Positions 9,386 through 17,697 are shown, counted from the stretch's first letter. The stretch is 64,000 nt of DNA from Armatimonadota bacterium (GCA_031081715.1 JAVHMA010000011.1:1-64000); one strand, 5' to 3'. Notes: a model not told the origin generated them from the sequence alone. Translations and numbers: made by a program.

Positions 9386-11026
9386 ATGTCCGAGCGGGGC
9401 GTGAGCACAGTCACCCTGGTAGTCGCGCTGGCGGTCGTGATGGTGTTCGTGCTGGCTGCCGCGGGCGTCGGGGCCTTCCTGATCGTGCGGAACCTCCCCG
9501 CGGCCAGACCAGCGGCCGCGCCGGTGCCGGTCCAGCCCAATCCGGCGCCGTCACCCGCTGGCCCGCCCGTGCAGCCACACCAGCCGGCACAGCCGCCCGC
9601 GCCGCCCGCGGCCGCGGACGCCGTCGCGCAGTTCGCGATCGCCGCGGTCTCGCCGACGGAGGTCGGGCCGAGCGAGCCGGTCAAGTTGAAGATGACGTTC
9701 GTGTTCAACGGCCGCGAGAAGACCAAGCTGCCGATGCAGCTGGCCTGGCGCGGCCCCGACAACGAGCTCACGTACGGCAAGGTCTACGAGGAGGACGTCT
9801 CGCCGGGGCCCAACACGAGTGAAGGCTGGAGCTTCCGCTCCGGGGCCACCGCGCTGGCCGGCACGCGCTTCAGGCTTTACGGCGTCGCCCGCGTGGATGG
9901 GAAGTCGTTCATCACGGAGTCGCCCGTCGTGGTGACGGTCACCGGGACGGGCGCGCAGCCGGCGCCTCCGTCTGGCGCCGAGGCGATCACGCAGTTCGCC
10001 ATCATCGCGGCGTCGCCCACCGAGGTCCCGCCGGGCGAGGCGGTCCGGTTCAGGATGACCTTCGTGTTCAACGGACGCGAGAAGACCAAGCTCCAGATGC
10101 AGCTAGCGTGGCGCAAGGGCGGCGGCGACCTCACGTACGGCAAGGTCTACGAGGAGGACATCTCGCCGGGGCCCAACACGAGCCAGGGGTGGAGTTTCCG
10201 CTCGGCGGCCGACACGCCCGCTGGGACGACCTTTCAGATCTTCGGTGTCATCCACGCCGGCGGGAAGACGTTCGTAACCGAAGCCCCTGCCGCCATGAGC
10301 GTGACCGGGGCGGCCGCGCAACCGGCACCTGCGCCGCAGCCGGGCCCCGGCCCGCTCCCGGCGCCGCAACCGGCGCCGGCGCCACAGCCAGCCCCGGCGC
10401 CGCAGCCAGCTCCTGCGCCACAACCTGCTCCTGCGCCACAGCCAGGGCCCGGCCCGCTCCCGGCGCCGCAACCCGTGCCCGGGATTCCGAGGACGGGTCC
10501 CCCGATCGATCCCGCGGTCGAGATGAACCAGTACACCGACCCCGGGCGGCGGTTCACGATGAACTACCCGGCCGGCTGGCGCGTCCAGACGATTGAGGGC
10601 GGGTTCGTCGCGTTCTTCAAAGACCATCCCGACGAGGGCACCAGCTTCCTGGTGCATCCCTGGGCCACCATGCAGGGTACGCAGGGAGGCCGCCAGGTAG
10701 CGCAGATGATGCTGAGGACGTTCCAGAGGCGCTATCCCGACGTCCAGGTCATCGGGCAGGACCACCGCGCCCTGGGCCAGGGCGGTGTGCGGGTCGATGT
10801 CGCGATTCTCGAGATCGTGTGGACGAACGTGCGCGGCGAGCGCATGCGCGGCCGCACGGCGATCGTCGCGGCGTTCGTCACGCTCCCGGGTATCCAGACC
10901 AACCAGACGACGATTCACTTCTGGCACTATCAGGCCCCCGAGGTTGCGTGGGAGGCTATGACCCCGGTGTTCACGCAGATGTACCAGAGCTACTCCGGGC
11001 TCGCATACGTGACGTCGCCGCCGTAG
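9386..11026 (+). CDS. membrane-anchored protein with two tandem domains, proline-rich stalk and PsbP-like C-terminus
   Basis: 546 residues. A hydrophobic helix at about 8-34 is followed by a proline-rich linker (36-75). Two copies of a domain of about 108 residues (80-187 and 199-309) follow, sharing MTFVFNGREKTKL, MQLAWR and LTYGKVYEED. Next is a PQPAPAPQ-type repeat (311-365), then a C-terminal domain (380-546) with the pattern DPGRRFTMNYPAGWR seen in PsbP/Mog1-fold-like extracytoplasmic proteins. ATG 9386 follows AGGAAGGAGCAGAGG. No catalytic motif is visible; it looks like an adhesive or sensory envelope protein. A related C-terminal domain occurs in the PrsW-like protein at 12407, tying the two together. 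The two repeats are very similar at DNA level. Confidence 0.75.
   Translation: MSERGVSTVTLVVALAVVMVFVLAAAGVGAFLIVRNLPAARPAAAPVPVQPNPAPSPAGPPVQPHQPAQPPAPPAAADAVAQFAIAAVSPTEVGPSEPVKLKMTFVFNGREKTKLPMQLAWRGPDNELTYGKVYEEDVSPGPNTSEGWSFRSGATALAGTRFRLYGVARVDGKSFITESPVVVTVTGTGAQPAPPSGAEAITQFAIIAASPTEVPPGEAVRFRMTFVFNGREKTKLQMQLAWRKGGGDLTYGKVYEEDISPGPNTSQGWSFRSAADTPAGTTFQIFGVIHAGGKTFVTEAPAAMSVTGAAAQPAPAPQPGPGPLPAPQPAPAPQPAPAPQPAPAPQPAPAPQPGPGPLPAPQPVPGIPRTGPPIDPAVEMNQYTDPGRRFTMNYPAGWRVQTIEGGFVAFFKDHPDEGTSFLVHPWATMQGTQGGRQVAQMMLRTFQRRYPDVQVIGQDHRALGQGGVRVDVAILEIVWTNVRGERMRGRTAIVAAFVTLPGIQTNQTTIHFWHYQAPEVAWEAMTPVFTQMYQSYSGLAYVTSPP
9689..10205 (+). repeat. intragenic tandem domain duplication (two arms)
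   Basis: Two arms of the gene at 9386 match closely at nucleotide level. A block around 9692-9732 recurs at about 10054-10094, and a block at about 9769-9832 recurs at about 10131-10194 with very few differences, including many identical third positions. The spacing of about 362 bases equals one domain plus linker. Flanking parts of the domains are more diverged, so the conserved blocks are either recent or maintained by gene conversion. Confidence 0.8.
10320..10480 (+). repeat. proline-rich low-complexity repeat in coding sequence
   Basis: In-frame tandem repeats encode PQPAPAPQPAPA units, bounded on each side by a PGPGPLPAPQP unit. At DNA level the units are GC-rich imperfect 6-12 base repeats (cagccagccccggcgccg type). 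They form the extended stalk between the tandem domains and the C-terminal domain of the host protein. Copy number may vary between strains. Confidence 0.8.
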
Positions 11027-11058
11027 GCGGACGCCAGCGCCGGGCGTGGGTGCGCCAT

Positions 11059-11244
11059 ATGGAGCGAGACGACGAACGAGGCCGGCCGGCGCAGCTGTTC
11101 ACCCTTCGGGTGTGGACCGAGGCGGTCGGCGAGAACAAGAAGGAGTGGCGCGGGAAGGTCCAACACATTCCGACCGGCGAGACCCGGTACTTCCGCAGCT
11201 GGGAGGCGCTGGTCGAGTTCCTGGAACGTTTGAGCCCCGCATGA
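11059..11244 (+). CDS. small hypothetical protein (61 residues)
   Basis: A 61-residue protein with a charged start (MERDDERGRP) and a compact core: FTLRVWTEAVGENKKEWRGK, then a TGETRYFRSWEALVEFLERL ending. The pattern (two beta strands with W and R, a TGExRxF turn, a C-terminal helix) looks like a genuine small conserved protein family, but I cannot name it. ATG 11059 is used; GTG 11047 in frame would add four residues. Its stop overlaps the next gene's ATG (ATGA), so it is translationally coupled to the exported protease. It has no signal peptide or membrane segment and is probably cytosolic. Confidence 0.65.
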   Translation: MERDDERGRPAQLFTLRVWTEAVGENKKEWRGKVQHIPTGETRYFRSWEALVEFLERLSPA

Positions 11245-12410
11245 TGCGGCGTGCGATGGTGCTCGCGCGCGCGGCCGTCCTGGCCGCCCTGCTTGTCGGT
11301 GCTGGCTCGCCTGCGTTGCACGCACAGATCTCGTCGGCCCTGATTGAGTACGGGCTGGCCCGCAGCGTGATGCTGGGCATTTTGGTCCGGGACACCCAGG
11401 GCGGCCTTCGGGAGATCTCTCACTGCTCCGCGTCGCTCGTCAGCCCGCGCGGGATGCTGCTGACTGCGTCGCACTGCGTGCGTGCCGACCAGGAGGTCGC
11501 CAGGTACGGTATCGGCAAGGGACAACTCTACAACGCCGAAGGCCTGGCGACGGTGTACCTGAACCTCCCCAATCAGGTCAGGCCGATCCTGATGCTGTTC
11601 GCCCGGCTGGTGGCGGACATCCGTGTGCCACTGGACCTGGCGCTGCTGCGCACGGACCGGTTGACCGGCTCGGCCGGCGAGCGGGCGCTCCCGCCGGACT
11701 TCAGTGTCCCCCACCTGGCGCTCGGCGATGGCGAGACAGTGCGGCACGGCGATCCCATCGTGCTGATCGGATTCCCCAGCGTCGGCGGTGACACCGTGAC
11801 GGTCGCGCGAGGTCACGTGACGGGCTTTACCGCGGACGCCGGTGGGCGGCGGATCGAGCTCAAGACCGACGTGGGCGCGCCCGGGTTCAGCGGGGCGCCG
11901 GTCATCAACGAGCGCGGCGAGCAGATCGCCGTGCACACGAGCTCGAGGGTCGAGGCCGATCGTGCCGCGCGCTCGGGCCGGGCGACGCTGCTCAGCCGGC
12001 TTCCGGCCGAGTGGAGCGCGCACCTGGGGGTGCAGGCGCAGGCGACGCCACAGCAGTCCGCTGGCGGGCCGCTGCCACCGGGCGGCACGTCCCCCGTGTT
12101 CCTGCAGGGCCGGGTCGCGGACGCCAGCCTGGGCATTCCCGTCGCCGGCGCGAGCCTCTGGGTGCTGGCGCCCGGCACCGCGTTCGGGGACGCCACCAAC
12201 GAGAGTGTCGTGGCGTCGGCTCTCACGGACGCCGCCGGCGCGTTCGTCACGCGGCCGGCCGTCGCGCGCGGCTTCACCTATCCCATCGTCGTGATGGCCG
12301 TCGGCTACCGTCGTCTGAACGGGTTCGTGAGCGTTCCTGCCGCGTCGCCGGGCGGCGTGGGGACGAACCAGGTATTCGCGGCGGGTACCATCGCCCTGGC
12401 CCGCCAGTGA
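11241..12410 (+). CDS. exported trypsin-like serine protease with carboxypeptidase-regulatory-like tail
   Basis: 389 residues. A signal peptide of about 28 residues (MMRRAMVLARAAVLAALLVG, cleavage near ALHAQ) precedes a chymotrypsin-fold domain. The triad is visible: LTASHCV (His78), VPLDLALL (Asp132) and GAPGFSGAPV (Ser217; the usual GNSGGP reads GFSGAP). Residues of about 285-389 form a domain like carboxypeptidase-regulatory (CarboxypepD_reg) units, with GRVADASLGIPVAGASLWV and later DAAGAFVTRP. No PDZ domain is present, so it is not a standard DegP. The ATG overlaps the upstream stop and its own stop overlaps the next GTG. It sits inside the PrsW cluster, so a proteolytic cascade across the envelope is conceivable. 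Confidence 0.8.
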   Translation: MMRRAMVLARAAVLAALLVGAGSPALHAQISSALIEYGLARSVMLGILVRDTQGGLREISHCSASLVSPRGMLLTASHCVRADQEVARYGIGKGQLYNAEGLATVYLNLPNQVRPILMLFARLVADIRVPLDLALLRTDRLTGSAGERALPPDFSVPHLALGDGETVRHGDPIVLIGFPSVGGDTVTVARGHVTGFTADAGGRRIELKTDVGAPGFSGAPVINERGEQIAVHTSSRVEADRAARSGRATLLSRLPAEWSAHLGVQAQATPQQSAGGPLPPGGTSPVFLQGRVADASLGIPVAGASLWVLAPGTAFGDATNESVVASALTDAAGAFVTRPAVARGFTYPIVVMAVGYRRLNGFVSVPAASPGGVGTNQVFAAGTIALARQ

Positions 12411-13807
12411 CGGTGCGCCGCAGTGTCTGGGTCGCACAGCCGCTAGCCATCGCGGCGCTGATTCTCTACGTCCTGGCGGTCGCGGCCCTCGCGCCGGCGC
12501 TGCAGGAGGTCGCGCGTGCAGCGCCGGCCATGGTTGGCGCGCTCCTGGCCCTCGCGCCGGCGCTGCTGTGGTTCGTCCTGTTCTACGTGCAAGACCACCG
12601 CGAGCCCGAGCCGCTGGTGTACGTGCTCCGCGTCGGCGCTGCTGGCGCGGTTCTCGCGGCTGGCGTCGCGATGCCGGTCATGCACCGAACGTCGGTTTCC
12701 ACCGTCCTGGCCACGGCTGATCCGCTCGCCGCCGTGGCGGTGGCCGTGCTGCTGGTCGGGGCGCTCCAGCAGTTCTGCCTCTACCTGGCCGTGCGCTACC
12801 TGGTCGTGGATGTGCCCGAGTTCGACGAGGTCGCCGACGGGTTCGTCTACGGCACCGCCGCCGGGCTGGGGCTGGCCACGGCGCTCACCCTCGACGTCGT
12901 GGCGCGAGGTGGGGGCCTCGATCCTGTGCCGGCCGCGCTGGCCGCGGTCGTGACCGCGCTCGCCCTGGCAGCCTCCGGCGGTGTACTCGGATACTGGATG
13001 GGCCGCGCGAAGCTGCGAGGGGAGCCCTTCGCCGCGTCGACCGGCTTCCTGCTCTCCGCCATGCTGAATGGGATCGTGGCCTACGCGCTCCGCGAGGTAT
13101 CCTATGCGGGTCTCACGCACCGCCCGTGGACCGGCCTGGTCGTCGCCGCGGCGGTCGCCGGGGCGGTCACGGTGGTGCTGTTCCGCGCCGTGCGAGCGGC
13201 GGGTCCGGAAGCGGTGCAGGGGGCGGATGTGGATGCGCACCCGCCCGAGGCGGGCCGCGCGGCCCCCTTTGTGTGGATGACGGTCGCCGTGATGGTGGGC
13301 GCCGGGTGGGCGCTGGCCGGCGCGGTCGAGGCGCGGACCGTCTTATTCGCCGATCCGCAGGGGCCGCTTCGCCTGCGGTACCCGGCCGCCTGGTTCGCGG
13401 TGCCCGGCTCGCCGAACCTGCTCGAGGTGCAGGATCCGCTTTCGGGCGCCGCGTTCCCCGCCGGGCTGATCGTGACGCGCGAGCCGAGGCCACCGGACCG
13501 AACCCTCGATCAGATCGTTCGGGACGGCGTGCTGGCCCGCGTGGAGCGGCTGGCGATGTACCGCGTGCTGCGTGAGCGGCCGGTGCGGGTCGCGGGGCAG
13601 GAGAGCGTTGCCGTCGAGTACGCGTTCGTGGCCGATCCGCACCACGCGGTCGTCGCAGCCGAGCGGGTACCGGTGGTCGTGTGGGGCAAGGAGGTCGTCG
13701 TGCCCGCCGGAGGTGTCGTCTACCGCATCGACCTGCGCGCGGTCGTCCACCAGGAGGATCGCGCGCGCATGCTGCTGACCCGCGTCCTGCGCACGGCACA
13801 GTTTTGA
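12407..13807 (+). CDS. catalytically degenerate PrsW homologue with extracytoplasmic C-terminal domain
   Basis: 466 residues. The membrane part (about 1-310) aligns with PrsW: DHREPEP (63-69) matches the D-x-x-EKEP motif and PEFDEVADGFVYG matches HEFDNxxDGxVYG. Every catalytic position is changed: the EE pair is Gln121-Gln122 (GALQQFCLYLA), the HEF histidine is Pro, the following glutamate is Leu, and no later membrane histidine is apparent. After the last helix, residues of about 315-466 form a domain starting DPQGPLRLRYPAAW, related in pattern to the C-terminal domain of the protein at 9386. It is therefore probably a pseudoprotease, perhaps a scaffold or sensor for the two active copies. 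The start GTG overlaps the upstream stop (GTGA). Confidence 0.75.
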   Translation: MTVRRSVWVAQPLAIAALILYVLAVAALAPALQEVARAAPAMVGALLALAPALLWFVLFYVQDHREPEPLVYVLRVGAAGAVLAAGVAMPVMHRTSVSTVLATADPLAAVAVAVLLVGALQQFCLYLAVRYLVVDVPEFDEVADGFVYGTAAGLGLATALTLDVVARGGGLDPVPAALAAVVTALALAASGGVLGYWMGRAKLRGEPFAASTGFLLSAMLNGIVAYALREVSYAGLTHRPWTGLVVAAAVAGAVTVVLFRAVRAAGPEAVQGADVDAHPPEAGRAAPFVWMTVAVMVGAGWALAGAVEARTVLFADPQGPLRLRYPAAWFAVPGSPNLLEVQDPLSGAAFPAGLIVTREPRPPDRTLDQIVRDGVLARVERLAMYRVLRERPVRVAGQESVAVEYAFVADPHHAVVAAERVPVVVWGKEVVVPAGGVVYRIDLRAVVHQEDRARMLLTRVLRTAQF

Positions 13808-13826
13808 GACCCGGCGTCCTACCCAC

Positions 13827-15713
13827 GTGCTGCCCCGGCTGATCGGTCGGGTGCTTGCGCCGGCGGAGCATCTCCAGCCGCTCCTCGCCGCGTACGTCCG
13901 CTTCCAGTACACTGACGGCTACCTCAAGCTCTTCAAGCATGTGCGCACGCTCCCGCGTGCCGACGCGCGGGTCGCGACGGCCGGTCTGCTGGGCGCCGCC
14001 GTGGCGACCGGTGCGACGCCGCTCCTCTCGACCCTGGGGCAGCAACTGCCTGTGATCCCCTTCGAGGACGTGGCGGGCGTGATGCGGTCCGTGCCGGCGC
14101 CCGCGTTCGCGCTCGCGCTCGCCACTTTCGTGGTGGGGCTCGGGTTCCTCGTGGTCGGTGCGGCGCTCGGTCCGGGCGCGCTCTGGATCGTGGTCGCCCT
14201 CCAGTACGTCTACCAGGCCGTGCTCATCGGGCTCGCCGCGGGACGTACCTGGCTCCATGTGGTGCCACTCGCGCTGCCCGTGGCGGTCGGCGCGCTGACC
14301 CCCGGCCACCGCCCCTGGGCGCAGGTGGCGGTCGCGGTGATCGTCGCCAGTATCGCGGTCCGGCTGAGCCCGCTCCCGGCGGCGTGGCGCGCGTCGTGGT
14401 ATCTGTTGTGGCCGCCGGCCGCGGCCGTCTTCGTCGGCCTGTATGTGGTCCTCGCGCGCCGGCCATGGTCCGTCGCGGGGGCCCGCCTGGGCCTGGCCGT
14501 GGGCGGCACGATCGTCTACCTGGCGGCGACCGGCTACGGCCGCAGTCCACGCGCGCTGGCCGAGGCGTTCCACGTCGTGCTGAACAACAGTATCACCCTG
14601 CTCGAGTTGACATGGTTCCTGCTGGGCGTCTCATTCGTGGCCGGGGCCATCGCGCTGGGGCAGTTCGCCGCGCGAGCGCTCCGTCACCTCGCGCCCGCGC
14701 CGGTGCCGCTGTGGGGGCTGGTCGCAGGCTGGAGCGCGGTCGTGGCATGGCTCGCGGTGCCCGAGGGTGGGGTCGGAGCCCCTGGCGCGGCCTGGGAGCT
14801 CGTGGCCGTCGGGCTTGGCCTGGCGGTCCTCGCCGCGCGCTGGCGGATGCGTGGTATGACGCGCGAGTGGTTGACAGGATGGATCGTCGCGACGGTCGCC
14901 GTGATCGGTGTGGTGCATGCGGCCTTACGCATCGACGTCGCCGAGGTCATCACGCGCGAGGCCGGGCTGCTGAGCATCGCGGGGTTCACGTACGCGGTCG
15001 TCTGGGAGATCGCCAGCCGCGTTCCCGAGGTCCCTCTCGCGACGCCGCGGTTCGGCCGGCCGTCGCCGCTCCTGCTCTATCTCGGCGTGACGCTGGTGGT
15101 CGGCGCTGCGGCGCTGTTCGGCCTGTCGGCGAACCTCAAGTTCTTCCAGCAGGTGGTCGTCCTGTCCCAATACCGCGGAGCACTCGCGTTGTGGATGGCG
15201 GTCGGCCTGCGCGAGCTGTTGCTTGCCTGGCCGGCGTTCTCGGCCGACGCCCACCGCAAGGCGGTAGACGCCTTCCTTGGCGGCGCGCTCCTCGCCGTGC
15301 CCGTCTTCCTCCTGCGGGCCGCGGCCGGAGAGCCCGCCGGGCACACTGGCGCAGTGGCAGCCGTGCTGGCCGGCGCAACGCTGGCGGCCATGCGGGGGCC
15401 CGAGGCGGGCCGCCCGTTCTTAGCGGCGGTCGTCGGCCTCGCCGCGGCGCTGGGGTTCGCCGCCAGCCTGTCGTCGCGAGTGCTCGTCGCGCTGGCGCAC
15501 CCGCTGCTGTACATGCTCTCGGCGCTGGGCGGCCCGCTCGCGCTGCGGCGGGCCGCGGACGTGATCTTCGCCTGGCAGAACGACATCCCATGGCGACCGG
15601 CGGACCAGTGGCTGTACTACGGGGTCGTCCCGGCGCTGGCAGCGTCGTGCGCCGCGACCGTGGCCTGGTTGCGCGGCCGCTGGGCGGCGGCGCCAGCCCC
15701 GGGCGGCGTGTGA
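13827..15713 (+). CDS. large polytopic membrane protein of unknown function
   Basis: 628 residues with about sixteen hydrophobic helices and short loops. The first 50 residues are amphipathic and carry YVRFQYTDGYLKLFKHVRTL. A long run of helix pairs follows, with a conserved-looking LNNSITLLELTWFLLG stretch near the middle and ANLKFFQQVVVLSQYRGAL in the third quarter. I recognise no transporter or enzyme signature. GTG 13827 starts 20 bases after the PrsW-like gene, so it is in the same transcription unit. The N-terminal soluble segment followed by many helices could suit a channel or scaffold, but nothing in the sequence decides it. Confidence 0.7.
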   Translation: MLPRLIGRVLAPAEHLQPLLAAYVRFQYTDGYLKLFKHVRTLPRADARVATAGLLGAAVATGATPLLSTLGQQLPVIPFEDVAGVMRSVPAPAFALALATFVVGLGFLVVGAALGPGALWIVVALQYVYQAVLIGLAAGRTWLHVVPLALPVAVGALTPGHRPWAQVAVAVIVASIAVRLSPLPAAWRASWYLLWPPAAAVFVGLYVVLARRPWSVAGARLGLAVGGTIVYLAATGYGRSPRALAEAFHVVLNNSITLLELTWFLLGVSFVAGAIALGQFAARALRHLAPAPVPLWGLVAGWSAVVAWLAVPEGGVGAPGAAWELVAVGLGLAVLAARWRMRGMTREWLTGWIVATVAVIGVVHAALRIDVAEVITREAGLLSIAGFTYAVVWEIASRVPEVPLATPRFGRPSPLLLYLGVTLVVGAAALFGLSANLKFFQQVVVLSQYRGALALWMAVGLRELLLAWPAFSADAHRKAVDAFLGGALLAVPVFLLRAAAGEPAGHTGAVAAVLAGATLAAMRGPEAGRPFLAAVVGLAAALGFAASLSSRVLVALAHPLLYMLSALGGPLALRRAADVIFAWQNDIPWRPADQWLYYGVVPALAASCAATVAWLRGRWAAAPAPGGV

Positions 15714-15729
15714 GGGAGGGGGAGGAGAC

Positions 15730-16266
15730 GTGAACCGGTCACTCGCGTACCCGACCGCGGTGCTCGCCGCGGTCCTGGCGTGCGCGCTCGCAGCAGCAGC
15801 CGCGCCCGTGCCGTCACCGTCACCCGACCCGCGGATCGCGGAGATCCGGCGGCGGATCGAGCACCTCGGGCTACGCGTGACCGACGCCGGCCACGCGCCC
15901 GCTACTTCGTCGGCGCCCCCCGTCTGGCTGGCGATCACGCCGGCGCAGTACCGCGAGCCGAGCTGGGCCCGCGTCACGGATCAGGCGCTCACCGTCTGGG
16001 CTGTCATGTTCCACGTGCTCAAGAGCGCACCGGATCGGACGCTGCTCATCTCGGCGCAGGACTGGCGGACGTTCCGGCTGTTCGTCTCGACGCCGTTCGG
16101 GAGCGTCGCGGCGTTCGATCGCGGCGTGCGCACCGCGCGTACGGACACCGACCGTCAGAAGACCCACGAGGCGCTCTACGCGGGCGCCACGCTGCGCGTC
16201 TTTGACCTGCGCCAGGAGAAGTGGCTCGAGACGACCGAGTTCGTCAGGCAGTGGTTCACGAAGTAG
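15730..16266 (+). CDS. small exported protein of unknown function
   Basis: 178 residues. GTG 15730 follows GAGGGAGGGGGAGGAGAC, one of the best ribosome binding sites in the region. A signal peptide of about 25 residues ends in an alanine run (ALAAAAAPV); a cysteine at 18 is not in a clear lipobox. The mature part (about 150 residues) has alternating helices and strands (RIAEIRRRIEHLG, then a VWAVMFHVLKSAPD helix) and no known motif. It is the last gene of the plus-strand cluster and converges on the MATE gene. A stand-alone periplasmic partner of the polytopic protein upstream is the simplest reading. Confidence 0.7.
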   Translation: MNRSLAYPTAVLAAVLACALAAAAAPVPSPSPDPRIAEIRRRIEHLGLRVTDAGHAPATSSAPPVWLAITPAQYREPSWARVTDQALTVWAVMFHVLKSAPDRTLLISAQDWRTFRLFVSTPFGSVAAFDRGVRTARTDTDRQKTHEALYAGATLRVFDLRQEKWLETTEFVRQWFTK

Positions 16267-16287
16267 GCTTGCAGCCGCGGTCGGGCG

Positions 16288-17697
16288 CTACGTGAGCCGG
16301 CCGCCCGTCAGGTCGATCCGCCGCCACGCGCCGCTGTTGAAGCGCAGCGCCAGGACCACGGCCAGCAGAGCCAGGTAGGCGACCAGCCACAGCGTGGCGG
16401 CGGTGTAGCCGCCGCCGAGCACCCGCAGCGAGACGTACGTGCCCGGGACGAAGATCGCCCACGCGATCGCCACGCGCGCCCACATGGGAAACGCCGTGTC
16501 ACCGGCGGCGCGCAGCGCCTCCGACAGGGTCATCCCGACCGAGTCGAAGAGCTGCCACCCTGCGGACAGCATCAGCACGCCGGTGCCGATCGCGAGCAGC
16601 TCCGGTGTGGCCACGCGGCCGTCCACGAACGGCGCCATGAACAGCCCCGGGGCCAGCAGGTAGCCGAGGCCGACCGTGCCCTGCCAGGCGCCGGCCACGC
16701 CCGCCGTCAGTCGCACAATTTGCGGCACCGTCCGGTACTGCTGCGCGCCGAGCGCCTGACCGACCAGGATCGCGCCCGCGCTCGCAATGCCGAACGCCGG
16801 CATGAACGAGACCGCGTTGATCTGGATGACGATCATCAGCGCGGCCAGCGTCGTGGTGCCGAGCCCGGCCACCAGCACGTTGATGAAGAAGCTGAACGCC
16901 AGGAACTCGACGAACCAGTTCACGCCGACGGGAAACCCGAAGCGCAGCGTGCGGCCAAACTCCGCCCAGACCAGGTGGATGCGGGTGGCCACGCGCGGCG
17001 TGCCCACGCCGCCGAGGAAGAGGCCGAGGAACAGCGCGAACCCGGCGGCGGTGGCCAGCGCGCTCGCCAGCGCGGCGCCGCGCACGCCCAGCGCCGGCGC
17101 GCCCAGGTGGCCGTAGATGAAGACCCAGTTGCCGAAGACGTTGAGCGCCATCGCGCTCAGGCTTACCGCCATTGGCAGCCGCGTGTTGCCGAGCCCGCCG
17201 TAGTAAGCGGCGAGGGCCTCGATGCCGATCGCGGCCCCGCCGGTCAGCAGTCTGATCTGCAGGTAGCCGCTCATCAGTCGGTAGACCTCGCCGCGGTAGC
17301 CGATCGCCTGCAGCGCGCCCGGTACCCCGGCGATCGCCGCCAGGCAGGCGGCCTGCGCGAGCAGCGCCACGCCGAGCCCGTACCACCCGTACCGCCGCGC
17401 ACCGGCCGGATCGCCCTCGCCCGTGAACTGCGACGAGAAGCTCGCGACGATGAACACCAGCCCCATGGGCAGGATGAGCAGGTTGAACGCATTCGCGGCA
17501 CCGGTCGTGGTGGCCGCGATGGCGACCTCGCCCAGGTGGGCCACCATGATCGCGTCGGTGACGCCGACGACCACCTGGCTGGCGCGCGAGATGACCACGG
17601 GCCAGGCGAGGCGGACGAGGCCGCGCACGGTGGGCGCGGGCACGGCCGCGTCGGCCGGGGGCGTGTGGGCGCTGTCGCGCATGACGGTTGCGTCCAT
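16288..17697 (-). CDS. MATE family multidrug/metabolite exporter
   Basis: 469 residues with twelve predicted helices in two six-helix halves, the normal MATE size. The first helices read VRLAWPVVISRASQVVVGVTDAIMVAHLG, the typical family N-terminus, followed by VFIVASFSSQFTGEGDP. MATE proteins export cationic or organic compounds using a sodium or proton gradient; the substrate cannot be inferred. ATG 17697 is the annotated start, with ATG 17682 as an alternative. It is downstream of the prepilin operon on the same strand, separated by about 180 bases that carry an inverted repeat. Confidence 0.92.
   Translation of the reverse strand: MDATVMRDSAHTPPADAAVPAPTVRGLVRLAWPVVISRASQVVVGVTDAIMVAHLGEVAIAATTTGAANAFNLLILPMGLVFIVASFSSQFTGEGDPAGARRYGWYGLGVALLAQAACLAAIAGVPGALQAIGYRGEVYRLMSGYLQIRLLTGGAAIGIEALAAYYGGLGNTRLPMAVSLSAMALNVFGNWVFIYGHLGAPALGVRGAALASALATAAGFALFLGLFLGGVGTPRVATRIHLVWAEFGRTLRFGFPVGVNWFVEFLAFSFFINVLVAGLGTTTLAALMIVIQINAVSFMPAFGIASAGAILVGQALGAQQYRTVPQIVRLTAGVAGAWQGTVGLGYLLAPGLFMAPFVDGRVATPELLAIGTGVLMLSAGWQLFDSVGMTLSEALRAAGDTAFPMWARVAIAWAIFVPGTYVSLRVLGGGYTAATLWLVAYLALLAVVLALRFNSGAWRRIDLTGGRLT

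Noticed and set aside
5770-16266. Anti-sigma/sigma factor pair as PrsW substrate
   Set aside because: No helix-turn-helix sigma factor or RsiW-like zinc-binding anti-sigma motif was found in the cluster.
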